From Acinetobacter pecorum (GTDB lineage: Bacteria > Pseudomonadota > Gammaproteobacteria > Pseudomonadales > Moraxellaceae), in NCBI RefSeq assembly GCF_014837015.1, contig NZ_JACSPT010000014.1, positions 1 through 64,000 of the forward strand: a DNA stretch of 64,000 nt, given 5' to 3'. Of the stretch, positions 10,708-19,605 are shown one piece after another (position 1 is the stretch's first letter; each line of letters starts with the position of its first letter). Both the position numbers and the translations under genes were made by a program. The notes beneath the pieces are model-generated. The model was not told the origin of the DNA and did no database searches. It worked only from the letters and a program-made list of their open reading frames with translations.

Positions 10708-11541
10708 ATGTTAGAGATCGCGTTGGGCTCGGCATTGATGTATTACGCTGCCAAAGAAGCTCTAGATATCAAAAAACAGCCACCGGGCGCTGTTCACTAT
10801 ACTGAAGTCCTTGATTCAAGAAATGATTCTTTTAAGCGCATGCACCGCGAAACAGTAGAAATAAAGCCGGCACTGCTGGATCAATTCCAGGGTATTGTAC
10901 GTCAGGCTTATGACTATAGTTGTGGTTCAGCAGCACTTACTACCTTACTCAACGGTTATGTCGGTACGCAGCTGGATGAGCAGCAAGTCATGAGTGGGCT
11001 GATGAAATTCGGTGAAACGGATAAAATTGTTGAACGCCGTAGTTTTTCTCTACTTGATATGAAGCGCTTTGTTTCAGCCTTAGGGTTGGAAAGCGGAGGC
11101 TATCGAGGAGAATTCAAGGATTTAGTCAATCAAGATCAGCCTGCCATTGTTCCGATTTCCTATGCGGGATTTAAGCATTTTGTGGTGTATAAGGGCTATA
11201 AAAATGGCCGGGTTTATGTTGCGGATCCAGCACTTGGCAATATCAGTTTTGATGAGCGACGTTTTCAGGATATTTGGGAAAATAACACCTTGTTCCTGAT
11301 CAATGTCCCTGAGCAATATCGCAAAAAATTTCTGGCATTAAAAGAATCAGATATGCGCCATGTAGAGGATGCAACAATTAACCGCTATGCCTTGGTCGAC
11401 ATGCAATATCCACAGTTTTATATGGATAAAATTGCTGATAAAGCTTCTACGATCCGTATGGACCGTAATCGTAATACAGAGTCAGAAAAGTTTGGGGAGT
11501 ATCAATATAATTTCCTGAGACTGTATTACAAGAATAAATAA
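10708..11541 (+). CDS. filB: FilB, C39-family cysteine peptidase
   Basis: A 277-residue protein with a papain-like C39 domain at ~55-190. The catalytic cysteine is C72 in YDYSCGSAALTTLL, the histidine is H157 in AGFKHFVVYKGY, and the aspartate is D173 in VADPALGN. This is the stand-alone C39 type, not the form fused to an ABC exporter. The N-terminus (LEIALGSALMYYAA) is hydrophobic and may be a signal or anchor. The C-terminal ~85 residues are charged and unassigned. FapD of the Pseudomonas Fap amyloid system is also a stand-alone C39 peptidase. It may process or escort other Fil proteins; that is inference. Confidence 0.82.
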   Translation: MLEIALGSALMYYAAKEALDIKKQPPGAVHYTEVLDSRNDSFKRMHRETVEIKPALLDQFQGIVRQAYDYSCGSAALTTLLNGYVGTQLDEQQVMSGLMKFGETDKIVERRSFSLLDMKRFVSALGLESGGYRGEFKDLVNQDQPAIVPISYAGFKHFVVYKGYKNGRVYVADPALGNISFDERRFQDIWENNTLFLINVPEQYRKKFLALKESDMRHVEDATINRYALVDMQYPQFYMDKIADKASTIRMDRNRNTESEKFGEYQYNFLRLYYKNK

Positions 11542-11584
11542 AGTAAAGAAAAACAGTAATAAAAATTAAAATGGTGAAATGGAT

Positions 11585-12784
11585 ATGAACAGTAAATGGA
11601 TGAACAAGACGTTCTTGGCACTGAGCATTCAAATGGTAATGGGCGTTGCATTTGCTGCAGAAGAACCAGCACTAGGTGAATACGAAACGGTTGATGAGGA
11701 AGTTGTAGTTGAAACTGCAGCAGCAGTACAGCCTCAAACTGAGCAAGCCGAAACACAGGTTGCAGAAGATGTGGAATTAGGGGGATATGAAGTAGTTGAA
11801 GATACTACTGTTAAAACTACAGTACCTGTAGAAGCTCAACCTAAACAGGTCACAGATGCATCTCAGGCTTTACAGCAACAAGAGGGCGATGCTACTCAGG
11901 CAGCCAATCTTGAAGAAGTATTTACGTCAAATGAACGTCAATATTCACTGATTAAAAAAGGTGATATTTCCTCTTATTACGATATTGATTATACCTACTA
12001 TCGAGATACCCAACTTGACCTAGAAATGGCTCAGGGACAATTATATCAACTGCGGGTGCAAGAAAATGCGACACATACTCTGACCAATACTTTCACTTTC
12101 CAATATGGGGTGAAAGATAATCTGACATTAACTGCATCCCTACCTTTGGTGGCCAAGACCGACCTCTTAAAAGATACCTCTACTGCCGGGTTGGGTGATA
12201 TTAGCATGGGCGCGCGTTGGGAGCCTTTTCCGTTAAAAGCAGGCCGTCTTCCTCTGATTTTATTTGCAAATTTATCTACCAAAACGGGTGAAAGCCCCTA
12301 CGAAATTAATGCAGCCACGGATCTCGGTATCGGTAAAGGATATTATTCTGCGGGGCTAGGGGCCAGTACGCGTAAATACATTGATCCGGTCGTACTGTTT
12401 GCATCAATTTCTGCCAACTATGGGTTTAAAGAATCCGGTCTGAACCAACGTCGTGGTTATCGTATTATTGAAGAATTTGATCCCGGAATTAGTGGGGGTT
12501 TTGCATTCGGTTTCGCCTACTCATTTAACTATGATGTTTCGATGACCATGTCCTATCAACAAAGCTTCAATACGGGAGCTGAGTTTAGCTATAACACGGG
12601 TGAAAGTTATTCTGCTGCAGATCAGACCAGTGCTACTTTTGCGATTTCATTAGGGGTCAGGGTTTCTCCAGAAACAATTGTAAATGGTACTGTCGGCCTA
12701 GGGCTGACTGAAGATGCGCCGGATGTTTCGTTGGGATTGTCATTCCCGCTTGATATTTTAGGTTTTGGTAAAAAAATCAGTTAA
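11585..12784 (+). CDS. filC: FilC, outer-membrane beta-barrel with low-complexity N-terminus
   Basis: A 399-residue exported protein. After the signal peptide (ending VAFAAEE) come ~100 residues of acidic and Gln-rich low complexity, with two copies of a related motif (LGEYETVDEE and LGGYEVVEDT). From about residue 115 (NERQYSLIKKGDISSYYDIDYTYYRDTQ) the sequence alternates amphipathic strands to the end, as in transporter-type barrels of the phenol-degradation MetA family. This layout, an N-terminal plug or coil followed by a barrel, matches FapF, the Fap amyloid exporter. ATG 11585 is preferred because GGTGAA is six bases upstream of it; ATG 11579 abuts it. Confidence 0.75.
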   Translation: MNSKWMNKTFLALSIQMVMGVAFAAEEPALGEYETVDEEVVVETAAAVQPQTEQAETQVAEDVELGGYEVVEDTTVKTTVPVEAQPKQVTDASQALQQQEGDATQAANLEEVFTSNERQYSLIKKGDISSYYDIDYTYYRDTQLDLEMAQGQLYQLRVQENATHTLTNTFTFQYGVKDNLTLTASLPLVAKTDLLKDTSTAGLGDISMGARWEPFPLKAGRLPLILFANLSTKTGESPYEINAATDLGIGKGYYSAGLGASTRKYIDPVVLFASISANYGFKESGLNQRRGYRIIEEFDPGISGGFAFGFAYSFNYDVSMTMSYQQSFNTGAEFSYNTGESYSAADQTSATFAISLGVRVSPETIVNGTVGLGLTEDAPDVSLGLSFPLDILGFGKKIS

Positions 12785-12796
12785 TAGGGGTGTCGT

Positions 12797-14461
12797 ATGA
12801 AAACCATTCGACTTAGCCCGTTATTAACAGGAATCATTCTTGCGGGCTGTTCAAGTTATACTTTTGCGCAACTAGGGGCCAACCTTTCGGTGGATCTGCG
12901 CGCATTATCTATGGGGAATGCTGTAACTGCAGATCCTCCAGGGGTCAATGCCATTCACTTTAACCCGGCAGGCCTGACTAAGATTCAGGGCCTGCAAACA
13001 GAACAGCAGATTATTGTCGCTAATTTTGATATCCAGCGTGAGTTTTCAGTGCCGGCTGGATATAACGTATTTGGCTATTCTGATGACCCCATGGTTTGTC
13101 ATGATGGACCTGAAGTTTCATCCGATATATGTACTGATTTTAAAGGCAAGGTCAGTGGTGATGTAGAATACGTTAGTCTTTTTGTGCCTTATCTTAAAAA
13201 AATGGTCGATTTGGGCGAAGGCCTTCCTTTGGTTGCGCCGACCATGGGGGCTGCCTACAATCCACCTGGTTCTAAAGCAACCTATGCGACCGCAATTTAT
13301 GCACCGTTAATGGCCGGGTTTGGTCAGGAAGATGGAAGTCCTGCAAACTTCATGGGTCAGCAGGTTGCCTTGGAGCGGATTACTTATCTGTCTCCATCTG
13401 TCGGTTATGAGGTTAACGACCAGCTGTCGATTGGTGCATCTGTCGGGATGTCGTATCAGGCTATTGCGATGAAAACAGACTTGCGTTTTCCAAATGAACT
13501 GATCGGCATGCTAAGAATGATCGATGAGGTTGTCTGTACGCCGTTTAAAGAAAATTCCGACATCATTACTGACATTCTTTTACTCGGAATTTGTAATGCT
13601 GACGAAGGCATGAATCCATTTGGCAAATTTGGTCAAATGCAGTTGTCACTCGAGCAAAATTTAAGTCCCAGCTATAACTTGGGTATATTATGGGAACCGC
13701 GCGAAGACTTTAGTTTTGGTATGGTTTATCAAAGCGCTGCGAAAATGCGTCTAAAAGGTAAATTCCATATTGATAATGCCAAAGCACCGCAAGAAATGAT
13801 TAAAGGTTTAATGACCTCGCCTACCGGACAGATTCTGGCTGCAATTCTGGGATTTCCAAATTATATTCCTTCCAGTGAGTCCGGTTTGGTGTCGATGGAT
13901 TTCGAATATCCAGCCCATTTCCAAGCAGGGATCACCTATAAGGTAATGCCTGATTTACAGGTGAATTTTGATGTCGGCTGGACGGATTATAAGGTTTGGG
14001 ATAAGTTTAAATTCGAGTTTGATCGTACGCTTTCCGCTTTAAAGATCGCCAAAATTTTGTCTGGAAATGTGACAGATTCTAGTCTGGCTTTACCCATGGG
14101 ATTTAAGTCACCGTGGAACTTTGGCATAGGGGTGGAGTATTCGGCAACAGATCGTCTAAAACTTCGCGCAGGTTATGAGCCACGAACCAGTGCCATTCCA
14201 AAAGATAAGCGTAATACCATGGTACCTATTAATGGTGCACAGTTATTTGGCTTGGGCGTGGGTTATCGTTTTGATGCAGACACTGATCTGGATCTATCGA
14301 TTGGTTTTTTACGCAGTAAGGATCAGATTCCAGCAAATACCAGTAGTTTAGCTAACCAGACCGGGGTAAATAATTTGCTATTAAACCCATATGCAGGTTT
14401 AAACATCAAAACAGATACCAAAATTACCATTTTAGGTTTGAACTATCGCACGCGTTGGTAA
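12797..14461 (+). CDS. filD: FilD, FadL/OmpP1/TodX-type outer-membrane protein
   Basis: A 554-residue protein with an N-terminal export signal, the FadL-type early motif (SMGNAVTADPPGVNAIHFNPAGLTKI) and repeated strand patterns (SIGASVGMSYQAIAM, LGILWEPREDFSFGMVYQS, FGIGVEYSATDRLKLRAGYE) ending in LGLNYRTRW, a terminal aromatic typical of outer-membrane barrels. FadL proteins import hydrophobic compounds; whether this one does is unknown. The signal could be read as a lipobox (LAGC) or as Sec cleavage after TFA; the barrel class favours the latter. GGGGTG precedes the start, 12 bases after filC. Confidence 0.8.
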   Translation: MKTIRLSPLLTGIILAGCSSYTFAQLGANLSVDLRALSMGNAVTADPPGVNAIHFNPAGLTKIQGLQTEQQIIVANFDIQREFSVPAGYNVFGYSDDPMVCHDGPEVSSDICTDFKGKVSGDVEYVSLFVPYLKKMVDLGEGLPLVAPTMGAAYNPPGSKATYATAIYAPLMAGFGQEDGSPANFMGQQVALERITYLSPSVGYEVNDQLSIGASVGMSYQAIAMKTDLRFPNELIGMLRMIDEVVCTPFKENSDIITDILLLGICNADEGMNPFGKFGQMQLSLEQNLSPSYNLGILWEPREDFSFGMVYQSAAKMRLKGKFHIDNAKAPQEMIKGLMTSPTGQILAAILGFPNYIPSSESGLVSMDFEYPAHFQAGITYKVMPDLQVNFDVGWTDYKVWDKFKFEFDRTLSALKIAKILSGNVTDSSLALPMGFKSPWNFGIGVEYSATDRLKLRAGYEPRTSAIPKDKRNTMVPINGAQLFGLGVGYRFDADTDLDLSIGFLRSKDQIPANTSSLANQTGVNNLLLNPYAGLNIKTDTKITILGLNYRTRW

Positions 14462-14468
14462 CAAAGAC

Positions 14469-15626
14469 ATGATCAAGACAGGGAAAGTTGGATGGGCAGC
14501 GGTGCTGGTATTAAATCTGGTACCCTTATCTTTCACTACAAATGCTAAAGAATTTATTACGATTATTGGTCCGGATGGGCGACCATTAATTGTACCCGGT
14601 AACCCTGCAGAGAAAAAAACAGAAGAAAAATATCCATCCTCCAAAAAAACAGGAACTGTGGTAGCAGTCCAATCCTCCTCAGTGCAGCAAAACTTGGAAA
14701 AAATACCAGTCACTGAAAATAGACAAGTGAAGTCTAGGCAGGACCATAATATGGTTGTACAACCAGTACAACCAGTACAACCAGTACAACCAGTACAACC
14801 AGTACAACCAGTTATTGCCCCAGAACGGACGCAGTCTAAAATGCGATTGAAGTCTGAATCACAAGCTCAAGTTCCTCAAATTGCTAATACTGGCCTTAAA
14901 ACTTCTGCAGCAACTATGCAAAAACCTGGATTTAGCCAGATAGAAGGCATTGAATATGTGGATAGTGAATATCTGGAAAATAAAGAATTCAATGTGGATG
15001 GTAAAAAACGTTTCTATAGCATGCCTGAAGGTGTGGTAGACAAAAATATGGGAGCTACCCGGATCCAGACGATTGAGCGTGAAAAAGGCGTCGGGCAATC
15101 CCTGTTAAAAGCCCTGTTTCAAACGCCAGAGGTAGATTCCGGTCCTGTGGTACTGGCACAAAGTTATTATCGTATATCACAGCCTGAAACCATCGATAGC
15201 TTAGGAAAACAGTGTTTTAACGATAAAAAAATTAAAAATGCTAAAGAAGTTAGCCTTAAAAAAGCGATCAATCTGTGGCCTCGTGTGCCTCTTAAAGCAG
15301 ACGAATTTGATTTTGAAGTGGTGAAACTTCAATCTGATATTAAAAATATTCAGATTAACTCTTATGCTTCTAGCCAAAAAAATCCAACTTATTATTGGCC
15401 TTTTGTTGTATTTTTAGACAATCGTGGCTGTGTGCTGGAAGGAGCTGGCGGTTTTAAAAATCAGGAAGGGCCGGCGAATATTATTCAACATGAACATATT
15501 GAAGGGATCCTGCAGATACCTGCAAAAACTGAATACGTATTATTGACACCTTTAGCCTCAGCTATAGATGTCGAAGACAAGATGCTGACAAATCATGGAC
15601 AACTAAAATTAGTCGCTATTCGATAA
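14469..15626 (+). CDS. filE: FilE, secreted protein with a VQP repeat tract
   Basis: A 385-residue exported protein with an N-terminal hydrophobic signal (VGWAAVLVLNLVPLSFTTNA). Residues ~95-115 hold six perfect Val-Gln-Pro repeats made by identical 9-bp units. The middle is Ser/Gln/Lys-rich and probably disordered. The C-terminal ~170 residues (from VLAQSYYRISQPETI) look like a compact domain with two cysteines (KQCFND and RGCVLEG). A Pro-rich spacer before a folded domain suggests reaching through the periplasm or wall. No enzyme motif is visible. It starts 8 bases after filD and is probably translated from the same mRNA. Confidence 0.72.
   Translation: MIKTGKVGWAAVLVLNLVPLSFTTNAKEFITIIGPDGRPLIVPGNPAEKKTEEKYPSSKKTGTVVAVQSSSVQQNLEKIPVTENRQVKSRQDHNMVVQPVQPVQPVQPVQPVQPVIAPERTQSKMRLKSESQAQVPQIANTGLKTSAATMQKPGFSQIEGIEYVDSEYLENKEFNVDGKKRFYSMPEGVVDKNMGATRIQTIEREKGVGQSLLKALFQTPEVDSGPVVLAQSYYRISQPETIDSLGKQCFNDKKIKNAKEVSLKKAINLWPRVPLKADEFDFEVVKLQSDIKNIQINSYASSQKNPTYYWPFVVFLDNRGCVLEGAGGFKNQEGPANIIQHEHIEGILQIPAKTEYVLLTPLASAIDVEDKMLTNHGQLKLVAIR
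14757..14810 (+). repeat. Six perfect 9-bp tandem repeats (GTACAACCA) in filE
   Basis: Units start at 14757, 14766, 14775, 14784, 14793 and 14802, all identical, encoding Val-Gln-Pro. The unit is a multiple of three, so slippage would change length without breaking the frame. It is a natural variable-number tandem repeat. Confidence 0.95.
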
Positions 15627-15646
15627 GGACTATTCGAGTATAAAAA

Positions 15647-17575
15647 ATGAAAAATAAATTATTATACCCATTTGCTGTAACTGCACTTTTGGCCACACTC
15701 GGTGGTTGCGGTGGGGAAAGTGCCAATGTTATTCCAGAAAAAAATGATGAAGCCACAACCAATGGTACGTGTACTCCGGGTACCACCAACTGTGTGGAAT
15801 GGGGACTGGAATATCCACTCGATGGTCTGAACTTTAACTGTAGTAGTGATACAGAAAATACATTTATCACATTATTTGATAGTAAAAATGGTGTAGCTTC
15901 CGGAACCTGTACAAAGACAGATAATATTGAATTTTATATTCAAAGTTTTGCTTCAAACAAGATCAATTTAGGTCAAATTAAACTGAGCGACTATGCCATT
16001 TTTAATGCCCAGACCCAGTTGCCGCGTTTAAGTGTAATTGATATTGCAAGTGGGATTACCGGACGCCGAGTAGGTGATTTGGTCACTACAGACCCTACCG
16101 TTCAGGTGGCTATGCGTCTGGTTAAAATTTTACAAGCTTTGGCGCTACAAGAAGGGCGTATTGTAAATCCATCGGATGTACAGCCTTTATATATTACCGA
16201 AGAGATGCGCAAAGACCTGGCAAAAACCAGCGGAAATATCAGCCTGACTGATACTGATTTTGAAAAGAAAATTAAAGATTTTGTGGATGTCAGCCAGATT
16301 ACTGATGAGGTGGCTTTTGCCACAGTTAAAAAACTGGTAACGATTGCCAATGCAGCCGTGTATCAGCCAGAGTTTTCATTGTTCTCAACTTCAGGTGTAA
16401 TTGGTACTAATCTGTCGGGTTCAGATGGACTGGTGGGTTGTAACCTAAGTCCATGTGATATTAAAAATAAAAATACCAAATATTTATTTGGCCATTTTAT
16501 GCTGATTACCGATCGCCAAGGCTATACCTTTGGTAGCGGCCTGCAATGGCGTGATACACAGTTAAAAATGGCGACAGAAAATTTATCTTCCTTGGGGGGC
16601 ATTAATGCTCAGCTTATCCGTAAGGTGAAGCCGGTACAGATGACTGCAGATCCACAAAGTTCCTGGATTCACCCAACCAGAAAAACCATCACCACGCCTT
16701 ATCGCCTGAATGTGGCGAATTCTAGTAATCCGCTTGAACTGTACCAAGGCAAATTATTGAATGATTATGTGATCGCAGGTAAGGAAGCTTTTTATAAAAA
16801 AGTAACTAACAAAACGGTACTAGATGCCTCTGATCAAGCCAACTTGGGTTTATGGCGCTTAGCGGCTGATAATGAGAATTATGCTGGAAGCTTTGACCTC
16901 TACAAGATTTTCCCGATTAGTTATCTGGATCGTCAGATCTTTAGAACAGCGGAGAACGTAGAACCTGGGCAGAGTTATATTTTCCCAATGTATGCCAATC
17001 TGGAATTTAAATTTACCGATAGCACAGTGAATCCAATTACCTTGGGAATTGTGATTGACAGTAATGGGGATGTACGTACCAATATGCAATCTGCCAGCAA
17101 TTTGGCAACTGACCCGGTAGCAGGTTGCCAAGGAGATGTATTAGGCAGTAACCTGTTAATCAACGGTGTACAGCAATACCGACTTGGCACTTTAGGTCGT
17201 GCATTTGTTGCCGATAAAGCGGTATCAATGCGCCTAATTCTGGCCAATGAAAAGTTTGGCAACTTAAATGGTGCATTGGTCGGGCTTGACTCGCGTATCC
17301 AGTCCTCAACGGATCCAAAGGATTCGATTGTGATCGGTGGTGCATTACTTAATTTGTCTAATGTATTGAATAGCAATGTTGGCCAGACTGGACGTGTCAC
17401 TTTCCTGAATTCGGTAGGTGAAGAAGTGCAGTGGGCCAATACCTATGCCAGTTTTCAGAAAGTTTATAATAACAATAATAAGGATTTAACGCCTGCAGAT
17501 ACTCAACTGGCCAAACTAAATGGCGGGTCTGTTGAGTTTAAGCTGGCAGATTGTTATCAAGTCAAAGCCAAATAA
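15647..17575 (+). CDS. filF: FilF, large lipoprotein of the fil locus
   Basis: A 642-residue predicted lipoprotein: signal MKNKLLYPFAVTALLATLGG followed by a lipobox LGGC with the acylated cysteine near residue 22. The mature part begins with a Gly/Asn/Thr-rich cysteine-containing stretch (TNGTCTPGTTNCVEW) and contains six or more cysteines in all. No known catalytic motif is seen; alternating strand-like segments suggest a beta-rich surface or periplasmic protein. It starts 20 bases after filE and is followed by a terminator, so it ends the unit. It may anchor or cap a secreted assembly, but this is inference. Confidence 0.75.
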   Translation: MKNKLLYPFAVTALLATLGGCGGESANVIPEKNDEATTNGTCTPGTTNCVEWGLEYPLDGLNFNCSSDTENTFITLFDSKNGVASGTCTKTDNIEFYIQSFASNKINLGQIKLSDYAIFNAQTQLPRLSVIDIASGITGRRVGDLVTTDPTVQVAMRLVKILQALALQEGRIVNPSDVQPLYITEEMRKDLAKTSGNISLTDTDFEKKIKDFVDVSQITDEVAFATVKKLVTIANAAVYQPEFSLFSTSGVIGTNLSGSDGLVGCNLSPCDIKNKNTKYLFGHFMLITDRQGYTFGSGLQWRDTQLKMATENLSSLGGINAQLIRKVKPVQMTADPQSSWIHPTRKTITTPYRLNVANSSNPLELYQGKLLNDYVIAGKEAFYKKVTNKTVLDASDQANLGLWRLAADNENYAGSFDLYKIFPISYLDRQIFRTAENVEPGQSYIFPMYANLEFKFTDSTVNPITLGIVIDSNGDVRTNMQSASNLATDPVAGCQGDVLGSNLLINGVQQYRLGTLGRAFVADKAVSMRLILANEKFGNLNGALVGLDSRIQSSTDPKDSIVIGGALLNLSNVLNSNVGQTGRVTFLNSVGEEVQWANTYASFQKVYNNNNKDLTPADTQLAKLNGGSVEFKLADCYQVKAK

Positions 17576-17585
17576 TATTTTTAAA

Positions 17586-17622
17586 AATAAAAAATCCCAT
17601 CTTAGTGTGGGATTTTTTATTT
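17586..17622. terminator. Terminator after filF
   Basis: AAAATCCCA and TGGGATTTT arms with a TCTTAGTG loop and flanking A- and T-runs. It can act in both directions and lies between filF and the convergent Nudix gene. Confidence 0.85.
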
Positions 17623-17631
17623 ATGCTGAAT

Positions 17632-18186
17632 TTAGCCGGTATGGTCTAGACGTGTGCCTAAGGTTTCCAGATGCATTGGGAAAGTATTATTTTTCCGGTC
17701 TTCAAAATAATGTCTGAGGGTATGTTCTACACTCGGGAAGGCAAGTTCAGTCCAGGGAATATCAGCTTCATCGAACAGACGGCTTTCGATAGTTTCTTCA
17801 CCCGCACCAAATTTTCCATCAATCAGATTGGCTTTAAACAGCACATAAATCTGACCAATACGCGGAATGTTATACATGCAGTACAGCTGTTCAATGTCTA
17901 CTTCAGCTTCTGCTTCTTCACGGGTTTCCCGTGCCGCGCCTTGCTCCATGGTTTCAAACAGTTCCATATAGCCGGCAGGTAACGTCCATAAGCCGTAGCG
18001 TGGTTCAATGGCACGACGGCACAGCAGCACCTTGTTTTCGAACAGGACTAAAGCACCACAAATGACTTTCGGATTAATATAATGAATAGAGCCGCATGAG
18101 TCACACACGCTGCGAATCTGCTGATCGCCCAAAGGAATTTTAGCTGTGGTTTTATGTCCACAATTCACACAGAAGTTCATATTCAT
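17632..18186 (-). CDS. Nudix hydrolase with N-terminal zinc ribbon
   Basis: A 184-residue Nudix enzyme with an N-terminal zinc ribbon (CVNCG at the start and CDSCG ~20 residues later), then the Nudix box GYMELFETMEQGAARETREEAEAEV split across the catalytic helix (G-x5-E-x7-REE motif intact). Zinc-ribbon Nudix proteins of this type hydrolyse NADH or ADP-ribose-like substrates; the exact substrate is not readable. Start choice is uncertain. ATG 18186 gives the usual MNFC-type N-terminus, while ATG 18240 has a much better ribosome site (GGGAGAG) but would add a hydrophobic 18-residue segment unlike the family. Confidence 0.82.
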   Translation of the reverse strand: MNMNFCVNCGHKTTAKIPLGDQQIRSVCDSCGSIHYINPKVICGALVLFENKVLLCRRAIEPRYGLWTLPAGYMELFETMEQGAARETREEAEAEVDIEQLYCMYNIPRIGQIYVLFKANLIDGKFGAGEETIESRLFDEADIPWTELAFPSVEHTLRHYFEDRKNNTFPMHLETLGTRLDHTG

Positions 18187-18303
18187 CATCAATGATAAAA
18201 GTAAGCTCAGGATAACTGAAAAACCTAAATTTGGCATCATTTCTCTCCCGTCCTGACAAAAATCAGCTATGATGAAATTATGATCATTGCTAGGGCTGAA
18301 AGA

Positions 18304-18918
18304 ATGGATGGATGTGAATTGACACAAAGGTTGCGGCAGAGATTACGTTTTTCCAAGCGTATCCGATCTGCGCATGCTGCCGTGTTGATTGCAATTACAG
18401 ATGAAGCTGACCCCAAAGTATTGCTGACACGCCGTTCAGCTTATTTGAATAATCATGCTGGAGAAGTCTCATTTCCCGGGGGAAAGCGTGATCCGCAAGA
18501 TACCAGTAATATTGTAGTGGCTTTAAGAGAGGCCTATGAAGAAACGGCATTGAACCCCTTTGATGTGCATTTAATGGGTGATTTGCCCATGCAAAAAGCC
18601 CGAAATGGTATGCTGGTCAAGCCGATTGTGGGATTGATTCCTCCGCAAGTGCAACTGATTCCACAGCCAACAGAAATTGACCGGATTTTCTTTGCTTCAC
18701 TGCAGCATTTGCTTGAAGTGACGCCCACACCCTATGAAGTCCGTTTTGCCCAGCAATCTTTATATTTTCCGAGTATGCGGGTAGAAAATGAAGTGGTCTG
18801 GGGGTTGACCGCACGTATGTTGATTTCTCTGTTCCAGTATGGACTGGATTATAAGAAAGACTGGCCATTTTTGCTGAATTCGCCGGCCTTTAAATCTCCA
18901 AACTTTTTTAACCATTGA
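18304..18918 (+). CDS. Nudix CoA pyrophosphatase (NudL-like)
   Basis: A 204-residue Nudix hydrolase of the CoA-pyrophosphatase type. The N-terminal LTQRLRQRLRF, HAAVLIAITD, then LLTRRSAYLNNHAGEVSFPGGKRD split by the NuCoA motif and the Nudix helix (ALREAYEETAL) are visible. Such enzymes cleave CoA to phosphopantetheine and 3',5'-ADP. ATG 18304 is preferred (AGGG about eight bases upstream); ATG 18280 is possible. It is divergent from the other Nudix gene, so two Nudix genes share one promoter region, and it is followed after 14 bases by the carbonic anhydrase gene. Confidence 0.85.
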   Translation: MDGCELTQRLRQRLRFSKRIRSAHAAVLIAITDEADPKVLLTRRSAYLNNHAGEVSFPGGKRDPQDTSNIVVALREAYEETALNPFDVHLMGDLPMQKARNGMLVKPIVGLIPPQVQLIPQPTEIDRIFFASLQHLLEVTPTPYEVRFAQQSLYFPSMRVENEVVWGLTARMLISLFQYGLDYKKDWPFLLNSPAFKSPNFFNH

Positions 18919-18932
18919 ACAGGATTTTATCA

Positions 18933-19463
18933 ATGTTGTATAAATTTAAGGAATATACCCCTACTGCTACACATCAGCCTTGGGATGGCTGGGTGGCACC
19001 AACGGCAACCGTGATTGGGCAAGTTGAACTTGGGCGCCAAGTCAGTGTCTGGTTTGGGGCTGTAGTACGTGCAGATAACAGTAAAATTAAATTGGGTGAC
19101 TTTAGCAATGTGCAGGAAAATGCAGTGTTGCATACGGATGCAGGCATTGAGATGCACATTGGTGATTATGTGACAATCGGCCATCAGGCCATGCTGCATG
19201 GCTGTACCATTGGTGATAATAGCCTGATCGGAATTCAGGCAGTTATTCTAAATAATGCCGTGATTGGCAAGAATTGTATTATTGGTGCCAATGCTCTGAT
19301 TCCTGAAGGTAAGGTGATTCCAGACAATTCTGTGGTGATGGGCTCACCCGGTAAAGTGGTAAAAACGCTGGATGATGACAGTATTCAAAAACTGAAAATG
19401 AGTGCCATGCATTATGCCGAGCATTTTCAAAACTTTCAGGACTTGGAAGAAGTGCAACTTTAG
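18933..19463 (+). CDS. Gamma-class carbonic anhydrase family protein
   Basis: A 176-residue left-handed beta-helix protein built from hexapeptide repeats (for example VIGQVELGRQVSVWFGAV and TIGDNSLIGIQAVILNNAVIG split by turns). The three zinc-ligand histidines are visible in AVLHTD, IGHQAM and MLHGC. Family members hydrate CO2 or act as related acyl-carrier proteins; activity varies. ATG 18933 has AGGA about eight bases upstream. It directly follows the CoA pyrophosphatase and probably shares its transcript. Confidence 0.88.
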   Translation: MLYKFKEYTPTATHQPWDGWVAPTATVIGQVELGRQVSVWFGAVVRADNSKIKLGDFSNVQENAVLHTDAGIEMHIGDYVTIGHQAMLHGCTIGDNSLIGIQAVILNNAVIGKNCIIGANALIPEGKVIPDNSVVMGSPGKVVKTLDDDSIQKLKMSAMHYAEHFQNFQDLEEVQL

Positions 19464-19491
19464 GATACTTTTCTTTATTCTATAGTCTGAA

Positions 19492-19521
19492 TTGTAAGCC
19501 TAGATTTTCTAGGCATTTTTG
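19492..19521 (+). terminator. Terminator-like hairpin after the carbonic anhydrase gene
   Basis: GCCTAGA and TCTAGGC arms with a short TTT loop, followed by ATTTTTG. A modest intrinsic terminator. Confidence 0.6.
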
Positions 19522-19547
19522 TATCTGTTTCGGGAAAATCTCGCGCA

Positions 19548-19585
19548 GCGGATATGAGTGGAGTATCATATCCGCGTTTTTATAT
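19548..19585 (+). terminator. Second hairpin with T-run just before tsaB
   Basis: GCGGATATGA (19548-19557) pairs perfectly with TCATATCCGC (19566-19575) over an 8-base loop and is followed by GTTTTTAT. It ends ~25 bases before tsaB, so it may be a second terminator or an attenuating leader. Confidence 0.55.
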
Positions 19586-19605
19586 TCTCTGAATTAAGGT
19601 TGTGC

